Below, one piece after another: positions 34,620 through 43,399 of a stretch of DNA of 64,000 nt. The notes under the pieces were generated by a model. The model saw nothing but the letters and a program-made list of their open reading frames with translations, was not told the DNA's origin and searched no databases. A program made the translations under genes and the position numbers. Numbering within the stretch: position 1 is the first letter of the stretch; the number at the start of each line of letters is the position of its first letter. The DNA is taken from contig NZ_SPJX01000673.1 in NCBI RefSeq assembly GCF_004458765.1, positions 1-64,000 of the forward strand, written 5' to 3'. This DNA is from Microvirga pakistanensis. Lineage in GTDB: Bacteria > Pseudomonadota > Alphaproteobacteria > Rhizobiales > Beijerinckiaceae.

Positions 34620-35900
34620 ATGCGCGTTCTCATTCTCGGCAGTGGCGTCGTCGGCGTCACGTCCGCCTATTATCTCGCACGGCAAGGTCATGAGGTGACA
34701 GTGGTGGACCGCCAGCCCGCCGCCGGAATGGAGACAAGCTTTGCCAATGCTGGACAGGTTTCGCCGGGCTACTCGGCACCATGGGCGGCTCCGGGCATTC
34801 CGATCAAGGCGATGAAGTGGCTGATGATGAAGCATCGGCCGCTGGTGCTCTGGCCTCGTACCGAGTTGCGCCTGTGGGGCTGGCTTGCCCATATGCTGGC
34901 CAATTGCACCGAAGAGGCGTATCGGCGCAACAAGAGCCGGATGGTCGCACTTGCCGAGTACAGCCGGGACTGCCTGCGCGAGCTGCGGCAGGAGACCGGC
35001 ATCACCTACGACCACCGGGAGAAGGGGCTGCTCCAGCTCTTCCGCACGCAAAAACAGCTCGACGGAATCGGCGAGGACACGGCTGTCCTCGACGCCTACG
35101 GCGTGCCTTACGAGATCCTGGATCCCGCAGGATGCGTCGGTGTCGAACCGGCACTGGGTCTCGTCAAGGGCAAGGTCGCTGGTGGCCTGCGCCTTCTCGG
35201 TGACGAAACCGGGGATGCTCACCTGTTCACCCAGCGGCTCGCCGCGATCGCGGAGCAACTGGGTGTCCGGTTCCGGTACGGCACCTCCGTCCAAAAGTTG
35301 CTCACCGAAGGGGAGCGGATCTCCGGCGTGCAGATCAACGGCGGCGAGGTGCTCACGGCGGATGCCTATGTGGCAGCGATGGGCAGCTATACGCCCCATC
35401 TGGTGAAGCCCTTAGGGATCCACCTGCCGGTGTATCCGGTGAAAGGCTATTCCCTGACCATGCCGGTCGCCGATGTGGATGCGGCACCGGTCTCGACAGT
35501 GATGGACGAGACCTACAAGGTCGGGATCACGCGCTTAGGCGATCGGATCCGGGTCGGCGGCACGGCGGAACTGGCGGGCTTCAGCCAGCGTCTGCGGGCG
35601 CCCCGGCGGGCGACGCTCGAGCACTCGGTCACCGACCTGTTCCCGCAAGGCGGCGACGTCAGACAGGCCAGCTTCTGGACGGGCTTGAGGCCGATGACGC
35701 CGGACGGCACTCCCGTCGTGGGGGTAACGCGGTGTAGAAATCTGTACACGAACACCGGTCACGGTACCTTGGGTTGGACGATGGCCTGCGGTTCCGGGCG
35801 TGTGCTCGCCGACCTGATCTCCGGTCGTGCACCCGAGGTCTCCCACAAGGATCTCGCCGCCGATCGTTACAAGAATGAGTGGCGCTTCCAGGCCGCATGA
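34620..35900 (+). CDS. dadA: D-amino acid dehydrogenase small subunit DadA
   Basis: The 426-residue flavoprotein has the DadA pattern: FAD-binding VLILGSGVVGVTSAYYLARQ at the N-terminus, RQPAAGMETSFANAGQVSPG directly after, and the C-terminal GLRPMTPDGTPVVGVT and TGHGTLGWTMACGSG. DadA oxidises D-alanine and other D-amino acids to the 2-oxoacid, passing electrons to the membrane quinone pool. Length is typical. It lies downstream of an Lrp-type gene, its usual regulator; no alanine racemase gene is adjacent. Confidence 0.92.
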   Translation: MRVLILGSGVVGVTSAYYLARQGHEVTVVDRQPAAGMETSFANAGQVSPGYSAPWAAPGIPIKAMKWLMMKHRPLVLWPRTELRLWGWLAHMLANCTEEAYRRNKSRMVALAEYSRDCLRELRQETGITYDHREKGLLQLFRTQKQLDGIGEDTAVLDAYGVPYEILDPAGCVGVEPALGLVKGKVAGGLRLLGDETGDAHLFTQRLAAIAEQLGVRFRYGTSVQKLLTEGERISGVQINGGEVLTADAYVAAMGSYTPHLVKPLGIHLPVYPVKGYSLTMPVADVDAAPVSTVMDETYKVGITRLGDRIRVGGTAELAGFSQRLRAPRRATLEHSVTDLFPQGGDVRQASFWTGLRPMTPDGTPVVGVTRCRNLYTNTGHGTLGWTMACGSGRVLADLISGRAPEVSHKDLAADRYKNEWRFQAA

Positions 35901-35997
35901 GCTTCGCTAAAACTGATCCGCAAGAAAATCACCACTCGTTGTCGACTGCTCGAAGTTCATGGAGCAGTCGACAACCGACATTCGTCACTTTGCGGCG

Positions 35998-36546
35998 CTA
36001 GAATGTAGGTGGCGTACAGGCACTCACAACCTCGCAAGCCACCGGACCGACACATCGAAAGCGATGCGGTCTCCAGCTTTCGAAGTAATAGGCATCACCC
36101 GGCCCCAGGATCCGCCGCTCGCCTTCGACTGTGACCTCCAAGCGGCCGCTCAGGATGATGCCGCCCTCTTCGCCTTGATGCGTCAGAGGAACCTTGCCGG
36201 TATCTGCGCCGGGTTCGTAGCGCTCCTTCAGGATCTGGAGTGCACGGCCGAACAGGTTATTTCCCACCTGACGGTAGGAGATCTTACCCTTTCCGATCTC
36301 GACGAGTTCATCAGAGCGGTAAAATGCCTGCTTCGGCTTCTCCGGCTCCAGAGCGAAAAATTCCGCCAGCCCGATCGGGACTCCATCGAGGATGCGTTTC
36401 AGCGCACCGACCGAGGGATTGGTCTGGTTGGACTCTATCAGTGAGATCGTCGAGTTGGTGATCCCAGCGCGCTTGGCAAGCTCGCGCTGGGACAAATTAT
36501 GTAGCCCCCGTACATACCGTAGCCGACTACCCAGATCGAATTCCAT
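35998..36546 (-). CDS. XRE-family regulator with cupin domain (PuuR-like)
   Basis: From ATG 36546 the product is 182 residues, the size of PuuR. It has a helix-turn-helix (LRYVRGLHNLSQRELAKRAG, TNSTISLIESNQTNPSVGAL) and a cupin with HQGEEGGIILSGRLEVTVEG and LGPGDAYYFESWRPHRFRCV. Such proteins repress polyamine or amine catabolic genes. It is divergent from the omega-amino-acid aminotransferase, 153 bp away, which is the natural target. The frame continues to 36600 but the extension is not family-like. A paralogue with the same architecture is encoded at 5152. Confidence 0.87.
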   Translation of the reverse strand: MEFDLGSRLRYVRGLHNLSQRELAKRAGITNSTISLIESNQTNPSVGALKRILDGVPIGLAEFFALEPEKPKQAFYRSDELVEIGKGKISYRQVGNNLFGRALQILKERYEPGADTGKVPLTHQGEEGGIILSGRLEVTVEGERRILGPGDAYYFESWRPHRFRCVGPVACEVVSACTPPTF

Positions 36547-36699
36547 ATCAGCACTGCGTCCGACGTGTTTCTGTTGTTTTGAATAAAGCAAACACGCCAC
36601 TACGCATCAAGCAATATCAATAGCTTAGCCGATGATAGAAAAGGACTTGTTGGCTGCTCCCGATCATGGCCATGATCCAACATCGAAAGGATTTCGGTC

Positions 36700-38037
36700 A
36701 TGAACGCTCCCCAACGACACAACAGCTTCCAGCTCGACAGTTACTGGATGCCCTTCACGGCAAACCGCCAGTTCAAGGCAGCACCCCGCCTGCTCACAAG
36801 GGCAGAAGGGATGTACTACACGAGCGATGACAACCGTCAGATCCTCGATGGCACGGCAGGTTTGTGGTGCGTCAATGCCGGTCACGGCCGTCGCGAGATT
36901 GCTGAAGCGGTCGGGCGGCAACTCTCGACGATGGATTATGCCCCATCATTCCAGATGGGACATCCGATCGCCTTTGAGTTCGCCGAGCGACTGGCCGCCA
37001 TGGCACCGGGTGGGCCGAGTGCCGGTCTCGACCGTGTGTTTTTTACTGGGTCTGGATCGGAATCCGTCGACACTGCGCTGAAGATCGCCATCGCCTATCA
37101 ACGCGCCATCGGCCAGGGCACGAGAACGCGATTCATAGGGCGCGAGCGCGGCTATCATGGTGTAGGCTTCGGGGGTATCAGTGTTGGCGGGATCCTGAAC
37201 AACCGCCGCGTGTTTCCGCAGCTTCCGGGGGCCGACCATCTGCGGCACACTCACGATCCAGCTCGCAGCGCCTTCGTGAGAGGACAGCCGGAACACGGTG
37301 CTGAACTCGCGGACGATCTCGAGCGCCTGGTCGCCCTTCACGGGGCTGAGACGATTGCAGCCGTGATTGTCGAGCCAGTGGCGGGCTCGACTGGGGTCCT
37401 CATCCCTCCTAAAGGTTATCTCGAGCGCTTGCGAGCGATCTGTGACCGCCATGGCATCCTGTTGATCTTTGACGAGGTCATCACAGGCTTCGGACGTCTT
37501 GGCGCGCCGTTCGCGGTTGACTACTTCGGCGTCGTCCCTGATCTCGTGACAACGGCCAAGGGCCTGACCAACGGCGCCATTCCCATGGGTGCCGTGTTCG
37601 CCAGCAGGAAGGTGCATGATGCCCTGATGCAGGGACCTGAAAGCCAGATCGAACTGTTCCATGGCTACACCTACTCCGGACATCCGGCTGCTTGCGCCGC
37701 CGGACTGGCGACGCTCTCGATCTATCGGGAGGAGGGGCTGCTCACCCGGGCATCCGAGATCGAGGCTGACTGGCACGATGCAATCCACAGCCTGAAGGGC
37801 CTGCCGAACGTTGTTGACATTCGGACCATAGGGTTGATTGCGGGTATCGAGCTGGAAGGCCGTGCGGGAGCTCCGGGAAGCAGGGCGTATGATACGTTCG
37901 TTGACTGCTTTGAGAGAGGGCTGCTGATCCGGGTTACTGGCGACATCATTGCCCTGTCTCCGCCCTTGATCATTGAGACCGCTCAGATCGACGCCATTAT
38001 TGACACCTTGTCTGATGCCTTGAAGCGGGTTGCCTGA
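36700..38037 (+). CDS. Omega-amino acid:pyruvate aminotransferase (class III)
   Basis: The 445-residue PLP enzyme matches beta-alanine/omega-amino acid:pyruvate transaminases. It begins NSFQLDSYWMPFTANRQFKA, a signature of this subgroup, followed by ILDGTAGLWCVNAGHGR, FTGSGSESVDTALKIA for phosphate binding, the Asp-containing LIFDEVITGFGR and the Schiff-base Lys in VTTAKGLTNGAIPMG. It transfers the amino group of beta-alanine, putrescine-derived or similar amines to pyruvate, giving alanine. With the divergent PuuR-like regulator it forms a small amine-catabolism unit. A GAAAGGA site precedes ATG 36700; a strong hairpin follows the stop. Confidence 0.9.
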   Translation: MNAPQRHNSFQLDSYWMPFTANRQFKAAPRLLTRAEGMYYTSDDNRQILDGTAGLWCVNAGHGRREIAEAVGRQLSTMDYAPSFQMGHPIAFEFAERLAAMAPGGPSAGLDRVFFTGSGSESVDTALKIAIAYQRAIGQGTRTRFIGRERGYHGVGFGGISVGGILNNRRVFPQLPGADHLRHTHDPARSAFVRGQPEHGAELADDLERLVALHGAETIAAVIVEPVAGSTGVLIPPKGYLERLRAICDRHGILLIFDEVITGFGRLGAPFAVDYFGVVPDLVTTAKGLTNGAIPMGAVFASRKVHDALMQGPESQIELFHGYTYSGHPAACAAGLATLSIYREEGLLTRASEIEADWHDAIHSLKGLPNVVDIRTIGLIAGIELEGRAGAPGSRAYDTFVDCFERGLLIRVTGDIIALSPPLIIETAQIDAIIDTLSDALKRVA

Positions 38038-38081
38038 ACTGCGTGCTGGTTAACGGATCTGATTTTGGCACATAACGAATG

Positions 38082-38109
38082 GGGCCGTGTCCTAGTCAGG
38101 ACACGGCCC
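38082..38109. terminator. Strong hairpin between convergent genes
   Basis: A perfect 12-bp stem GGGCCGTGTCCT/AGGACACGGCCC (38082-38093 with 38098-38109) with an AGTC loop lies between the aminotransferase gene and the leftward DUF1127 gene. It can serve both directions, although T runs are weak. Confidence 0.7.
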
Positions 38110-38206
38110 TATGTCGTCTCGGCTGTGTTGAGTAGACAGGTTGTGCACCCGGCAAGCAAACACCTGCCAATAGGCGGGCGCATCTTCAAGCGAATACCGT
38201 GACTGC

Positions 38207-38362
38207 TTACGCGACGGCACCCTCGCGGGCCACGCGGGCGATGTCGAAACGGGCGATGCCGAGATCGGCCAGCTCACGGTCGGAGAGTTCCGACAGCTCA
38301 TTCACGGTCTGACGGTAGAGCTTGTAGGCGCGGATCTTGGACAGGATGTAGGTGACGAACAT
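38207..38362 (-). CDS. DUF1127 domain-containing small protein
   Basis: A 51-codon gene on the minus strand, start ATG 38362 with a GGGGA site, encodes a protein beginning MFVTYILSKIRAYKLYRQTV and containing LSELSDRELADLGIARFDIA, the DUF1127 (YjiS) signature. Such 45-50-residue basic proteins are widespread in alphaproteobacteria; in Agrobacterium and Rhodobacter they affect RNA turnover and phosphate or carbon metabolism. It stands alone, converging on the aminotransferase gene. Confidence 0.9.
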   Translation of the reverse strand: MFVTYILSKIRAYKLYRQTVNELSELSDRELADLGIARFDIARVAREGAVA

Positions 38363-38757
38363 GGAGTTTCCCCAGCAGGTGGCTGGTCACCGTGACCAGC
38401 GATCATTGCTCTTGTTGCAAAGAGGCATATAGGGATGCGCAGGCGCCCTGAGGAGCGGGGATTCCTGAGGACAGTTATGCTTTAGTAGCATAACCACCTG
38501 AGAGACGCTGAGTGCCCAGCGAGACTGGCGTAGGTTCCATAAGATATGTTATGCGAATATCTTCCTATAAACCGTGGAGCTATTAACCTCCTGCCCTGCT
38601 CATCACTCTTGTCGTGTTGATTCGGCTGTCATTAACGCTACCGACGTCCCGCCAACAACCGATAGGCATAATTTAGGTTGATTGTCTCAGGACAGTTTCT
38701 CATGCTTCATGCCGGACCTGAGTAGGAAGGGATCGTCGTCAAGACAATCTATCTAAA
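38363..38757. other. AT-richer intergenic region upstream of the PLD-type gene
   Basis: No gene is seen in these 395 bases. Base composition is visibly less GC-rich than in the genes to the left. A TTGATT at 38678 with CATGCT at 38701 is a weak promoter candidate for the following gene. The start of the DUF1127 gene lies at the left edge, so both promoters must be here. Confidence 0.45.
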
Positions 38758-41199
38758 GTGCAAAATTCAACGTTTTCTCCACGCGAGCTCCTCCTTGCGA
38801 AAAGGTGGACGTCGGCTCTCTTCACGACCTATTCACTGAGCCTCTCATTTCTTGAGGCAGTTCCCTTATCTGCCATAGCCCGTACTGTGCGTGGCCTCAC
38901 CGTGCTGACGGATATCGAGGGATATCGGTCCTCGCTGTCCGATGCGGGCGCTGTAGGCGTCGGCCGAAGCTACGACATTGTTCCGATCTCGACACACGGC
39001 GGAGTTTTCCACCCCAAGGTTACTGTCTTAACCGATTCAGACAACGTGGTCCGTGCAGCTATCGGATCCGGAAACCTCACTTTCGGGGGGTGGGGCTACA
39101 ACACAGAGGTTTTAGACATCCTAATCCCTGGCGAGGACTCGAGAGCCTATGGGGATCTTGCGATGTTCCTTGAGGGGGTGATGGCCCTTACAGGGTCTGG
39201 CCAGCGTCTCGAGGCTACGAGAAAACCTGATCTCTCCCAGTTCGTGGACGCTTGCCGTAGAGCCTCGCTTGTATCTGGGTCCGGAAGCTCCCGGGTTCTG
39301 CATACGCTGTTCGGACCACTGGATGAACAAGTAGCTGGCATGGCGGATGAACTGGGTGGCGCCGTCTCACTGACGGTTGTCTCTCCATTCTTCTCGTCTC
39401 ATCATGGAGTTGAGCGTCTCGCCGTTGCGCTCGGGTGCGAGAATGTCGCTGTGGCAGTGCCGCCGATAGCTCCTTCCATCTTTGACTTTGCGGGAGCTCG
39501 TAGAGCGGGTCTCGAGGTGACACCCGTTACCTGTGAAACGTTCAGTGATACGCGGTCGCTTCATGCCAAGGTTTTTGACATCGCATGCCAAAAGGGCCGT
39601 CTGCTGGTAAGCGGCAGTGGCAATGCCACCACGGCAGCGCTCTCGGGCGCAAACGTCGAAGCGATGGTCGCAAGGATCGTCGACCGGTCGACCTCGCTCG
39701 GATGGAGGCCCTCGGGAACGCATGAGGGGGCGGCAACCGGGGAGCGATCCCCTGACGCGACGTCATCACCCTGCATCGTGGCGCATTTCGATGGACGAGA
39801 GATCATTGGCCGAGTCTTCGGGGTTCCTAATCCAAGCGGTGATTGGATTGCCTACCTCTCTTCCGGAACTCGCAAATCGGCCGCGGACATCGTTGCAATC
39901 GGCCCAAGCGGATCTTTTCGTTGTGCCCCTCCGAAGGACATGGACCCGATTACATTGTCAGCATCGGCCCAAGTCATTCTGGAGCGAGATGACGTTGAAG
40001 TCCGTGGCTGGCTGATGCTGGAGAAGCTCCTGGACGCCATCCGGGAGAAGGGACCGGTTGCACGATCTGTCGCCAGGATGCTTAGCGGCTCTGACACTCC
40101 CGCTGATGTCGCTGCTGTTCTCGAGTACCTTGCTCAAAACCCATCGTCGCTGATCAAGGCAGCAGAGAGACAGGAAGGCGGACGGGTCGATAGATCTTCC
40201 AAGAGGGCATTGCCAGAGATATCGATTTCGGCCGATCAGATCGCACCTGTCAGTGCTTTCGACATGCCGTCGACATGGTCGGGAGGGAGGACAAGCACAG
40301 CCTTTGACAGCTTGCTTGATGCGCTCGTTCGTCATTTCGCGAACTCTATTCCCGGCCCTACAGATGATGCCGGGGACGACGAGGACGACGGACTCGATGA
40401 AGCTCCAGCCAAGAAGTCTACCAAAACCACGCCAGGCAAGATTGGCAAACGCGGCCAGAGAATCCCAGTATTCTTGGCCCGTAAGGCATTCGACAACATG
40501 TTCACGATGCTGAAGGCGAGGCCCGTTGGTCCAGAAAGGGCTCCAGGTCTTCATGTCCTGTTCGACATGATCATCCAAATAGCTCCACGATCAGATCAAC
40601 CTGAGGAGCTGACGCTCGACTGTTTGCGCAGGTGGATGTCGCTGGCCCTAGGGTGTCGGACAGGAGGAGAAGGGGTTGACGGTCTCGACAGGGCAGCTGC
40701 TGCGATCGTTACCAAGTGGGCAATGGACGATCCTGAGAATGCAACCGGCTGTCATGCGGCCCTCCAGCGGTGGTTCGGACGGGTTCTGGATGAGGATATC
40801 ATCCGCGACCTCGAGCCCGATCCATTTGGCCTCGATGAGCGACGCCTTGCACCTGATGCAACGGAAGCCGGATGGCACGCAGCATGGACATCAGTTATCC
40901 CTACGACCACCCCATGGTTTGCTGCCAACGCCCTCTACAAGGCCCTCCGCAACGGAGAGGCCATCGAAATACCGCGAGAGGCAACGGCGGACGAGATCGA
41001 CATTCTCCGACGCGTCGCGTCAGGCGACGCCAAGGCAAACAGGGTAGTAGCCATGCAAACCCGCCCCAGCAAGAAGATTAACTGCCCCGCATGTCACATT
41101 GCGCTCTCGGCGGTGCAGCAGGCCCGCCTTGTTAAGCACAGGCTAGCGAGCTGCAGCAACACGTTTTGCAACAAAGTTATTGTCGACCTTTCGTTTTGA
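38758..41199 (+). CDS. Phospholipase D-fold protein with C-terminal zinc ribbon, possible nuclease
   Basis: The 813-residue protein carries two PLD-type half-sites. The first is His85-x-Lys87 in GGVFHPKVTVLTDSD followed by IGSGNLTFGGWG; the second is His269-x-Lys271 in SLHAKVFDIA followed by LVSGSGNATTAAL. Each pairs HxK with a downstream G-S-x-N, so one polypeptide can form a complete active site for phosphodiester cleavage, as in PLD nucleases. Residues about 545-570 are acidic and linker-like (DDAGDDEDDGLDEAPAK). The C-terminus has a CX2C-X19-CX4C zinc ribbon (Cys776, 779, 799, 804). The start is GTG 38758 without a good ribosome site. GC is visibly lower than in neighbours. The next gene starts 8 bp after its stop. 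I do not recognise a named family beyond the PLD fold; a DNA/RNA nuclease in a defence module is a reasonable inference. Confidence 0.8.
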   Translation: MQNSTFSPRELLLAKRWTSALFTTYSLSLSFLEAVPLSAIARTVRGLTVLTDIEGYRSSLSDAGAVGVGRSYDIVPISTHGGVFHPKVTVLTDSDNVVRAAIGSGNLTFGGWGYNTEVLDILIPGEDSRAYGDLAMFLEGVMALTGSGQRLEATRKPDLSQFVDACRRASLVSGSGSSRVLHTLFGPLDEQVAGMADELGGAVSLTVVSPFFSSHHGVERLAVALGCENVAVAVPPIAPSIFDFAGARRAGLEVTPVTCETFSDTRSLHAKVFDIACQKGRLLVSGSGNATTAALSGANVEAMVARIVDRSTSLGWRPSGTHEGAATGERSPDATSSPCIVAHFDGREIIGRVFGVPNPSGDWIAYLSSGTRKSAADIVAIGPSGSFRCAPPKDMDPITLSASAQVILERDDVEVRGWLMLEKLLDAIREKGPVARSVARMLSGSDTPADVAAVLEYLAQNPSSLIKAAERQEGGRVDRSSKRALPEISISADQIAPVSAFDMPSTWSGGRTSTAFDSLLDALVRHFANSIPGPTDDAGDDEDDGLDEAPAKKSTKTTPGKIGKRGQRIPVFLARKAFDNMFTMLKARPVGPERAPGLHVLFDMIIQIAPRSDQPEELTLDCLRRWMSLALGCRTGGEGVDGLDRAAAAIVTKWAMDDPENATGCHAALQRWFGRVLDEDIIRDLEPDPFGLDERRLAPDATEAGWHAAWTSVIPTTTPWFAANALYKALRNGEAIEIPREATADEIDILRRVASGDAKANRVVAMQTRPSKKINCPACHIALSAVQQARLVKHRLASCSNTFCNKVIVDLSF

Positions 41200-41206
41200 G
41201 AACCCG

Positions 41207-42829
41207 ATGTCCCTGACGCTCCAACAGATCGATGAAATGCTGGCTTCGGCCCCCGGCTTCCGAGTCGTCGGTCCCATCCAAATTGACGAGAGTGGTGTGG
41301 ATCCCATCGGGTTGAGACAGTTAAATCTGGATCTTATGGATGCAACGGTTCCGGGTATCAACAATGTGACCGTTCATGTCCGTCCCTATGCATTCATGGC
41401 GTGGGCGTGGTGGAAGGCGGGGATCGTCGCAACAGAGAACGGTGAGATTCAGCCTCAAAAGATGAGGGATCTCGTCATGCGCTATGAGGCAATGTACGCA
41501 TGGGCGCATTCGCTCGCGGAGCATCCGCTTAGAGGCGTGGGAGTTATCCGTCGCTATCTTCCGCTAAAGGGATCCGAAGAGGCCTTTATCTTTACTGGAG
41601 AAAAGTGGGAAACGCTCAAGGGGAGGATGACTAGCCTGATGGCGCCCACTGAGTATGGCCCTTCTATCAAGGCACTTCGCTGGCTGGCTCCTAGTGACGG
41701 TGGCACATTTCGCCGATCCCTTGAGGTTGAATCCGCAGTAATGGCGATCGAGAAGATCGTGGCCGAGCACGTTCCTCAAAGTCTTCTCGCCCTCAAAGCC
41801 CCAGCAGCGACGTGGGAAGACGTGTTTCCATTTGCGGAGTACCTTCACATCACCAAGCCTACAAGAGAGGAACGAGATGCGTTTCGGTTCCTTTTTTACG
41901 AGGCGGGCGCTAAACCCCAGGCTCCGAGGGAGATTCAACGCAGGATGGCGACGATCGATCTGCTTCGAGGTATTTTCTCGAAGGAAGGCTATCCAATCGA
42001 TCTTCCGACCGTTCGTAGGCGCCTCGCAACAGGATGGCTTCCTGCCGATTGGCAAGACCACAAGTCAGACATCCAAACATCGTCTGTGCTCCTTTCAATC
42101 CTTCAAGCCCGTCAGCTTCAACGTCTCGCTATCGAGTCGATGATGATGTGGGTCGAGCGGAGTCTCGCGACCGAAGTGGCCAAGGCGCAACCCACTGAAG
42201 ACCTCGCGGCAGCAGCCGACGCGGCGGCGAAGAAGGCCGATCCTCTCGTTCTGGCAACTCTGAGGGTTGGGGAGTACATGGATGCCGTGGAGAAATTGGG
42301 AGCGGAGGTCGGATGGCCGAGCGCAGCCTCCGATCCCGAGACGGATGTTGTTGGACTGATGACCCGCATCTACGCCGCCCAACGTAAGGACATATTTGTC
42401 CTACCCGGCCTGTGCCTTAGGGCTTTTGCCGTTGTCAGAGCTGTGACGAAGGGCGTCCGTGAAATGGAAATTCCTGAGATTGTTGGAAAGTCCCTCGATG
42501 CAAGGCTGGATCGCTTTCCAATGGGAGCGATGTCAAAACGAATCGACGCTGTCGCTGACAAGTCCCTGATGTATCTGTGGCGGGACGTGATTGAGCACTG
42601 GATCATCGCGCAGCATGTTCACTGGTCTGCGGTACGAGGAGTTGACGGTAAGAAGCGCCTTAGGATCGGACTCGAGGGCGACGGGTGGATCCGTGTGAGG
42701 CCTAAGCCGAGTTCAGGGTTCAACGCGACGCCGGATCGCCTATTCACGTTGTTGTCACTAGGAACCGAGTGTGGGCTGTTCACGAGTACTGAGGACAAGG
42801 GCACTACGTGCTTCGGGGTGACGACCTGA
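41207..42829 (+). CDS. Protein of unknown family, partner of the PLD-fold protein
   Basis: From ATG 41207 the product is 540 residues and begins MSLTLQQIDEMLASAPGF. I do not recognise a catalytic motif. Residues about 30-70 read as a hydrophobic and aromatic pattern, G-x-x-x-I-x-x-x-x-x-x-L then PGINNVTVHVRPYAFMAWAW, reminiscent of the N-terminal part of DUF6361-like proteins (PG-x-S-x-x-x-T-x-x-R-Y-x-F-x-x-W), which also occur near PLD-like genes; the resemblance is from memory and weak. No signal peptide or clear membrane helix is present; an Ala/Lys-rich stretch lies near residue 340. It starts 8 bp after the upstream stop, so the two genes are co-transcribed and probably translated together. 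Composition matches its partner. Confidence 0.75.
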   Translation: MSLTLQQIDEMLASAPGFRVVGPIQIDESGVDPIGLRQLNLDLMDATVPGINNVTVHVRPYAFMAWAWWKAGIVATENGEIQPQKMRDLVMRYEAMYAWAHSLAEHPLRGVGVIRRYLPLKGSEEAFIFTGEKWETLKGRMTSLMAPTEYGPSIKALRWLAPSDGGTFRRSLEVESAVMAIEKIVAEHVPQSLLALKAPAATWEDVFPFAEYLHITKPTREERDAFRFLFYEAGAKPQAPREIQRRMATIDLLRGIFSKEGYPIDLPTVRRRLATGWLPADWQDHKSDIQTSSVLLSILQARQLQRLAIESMMMWVERSLATEVAKAQPTEDLAAAADAAAKKADPLVLATLRVGEYMDAVEKLGAEVGWPSAASDPETDVVGLMTRIYAAQRKDIFVLPGLCLRAFAVVRAVTKGVREMEIPEIVGKSLDARLDRFPMGAMSKRIDAVADKSLMYLWRDVIEHWIIAQHVHWSAVRGVDGKKRLRIGLEGDGWIRVRPKPSSGFNATPDRLFTLLSLGTECGLFTSTEDKGTTCFGVTT

Positions 42830-43256
42830 AGTGCCGATCTGACGTGACTCCCGAGAAGATGCGGATCCCGAGACGAAGCTTCGGAAAGACCAAGGAGAGG
42901 CCAAGAAGCGGTTAATGTATGGTTGGTCCTGGTCTCACCGATGCTGGTTTAGTGCAATTTGCGTCTGTCGCATCGCGGCTGAGCCAGTGACTCAATTGTA
43001 ACTAACTTACACGTGGCCTTCCCCACAACTTGGGCAAACAAGGTGGGGACGTTAGCGCTAAAACGTGGGGAACTCGCCCTCCGCTCATTTTGAGCCGAGG
43101 GCGTCAATGTCGTCTCAAATTTCTATGCGGACGGACGAGCCCCCTACCCTCTCCGAACGCCGAGCGATTCTGGGGACCCGACCGGAATGGCTGCAAGTCC
43201 TTCCGCTCGCATACAGGATACGGTTGACCTGCTCCTTCAACCCGGCTGTGGGGTGG
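42830..43256. other. Intergenic stretch after the PLD module
   Basis: No recognised gene. Short open frames at 43030-43295 lack family features and run into the mini-element. No tRNA or integrase that would mark an island boundary is seen. Confidence 0.45.
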
Positions 43257-43399
43257 GGTTCTGTCGCAAACTCGGTTTTTACTTGCCTATACTAGCGAGC
43301 TGGCGCTGACCGGCTGTTGTAGAATCAACGGCTTAGCGCCGCCGCCATGACCGAAAATCGCGCTGAAAAATGCCTATAGTTCGAGTTTGCGACAGAACC
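43257..43399. mobile_element. 143-bp mini-element with perfect IS6-like terminal inverted repeats
   Basis: An 18-bp sequence, GGTTCTGTCGCAAACTCG, occurs at 43257-43274 and as a perfect inverted copy at 43382-43399. GGTTCTGTCGCAAA is the type of end found on IS6-family elements. The 107 internal bases contain no transposase, so this is a MITE-like derivative or a collapsed IS. Its right end enters the coding sequence of an MFS transporter. No 8-bp target duplication is visible. The ends differ from those of the other IS6 elements in the window. Confidence 0.75.
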
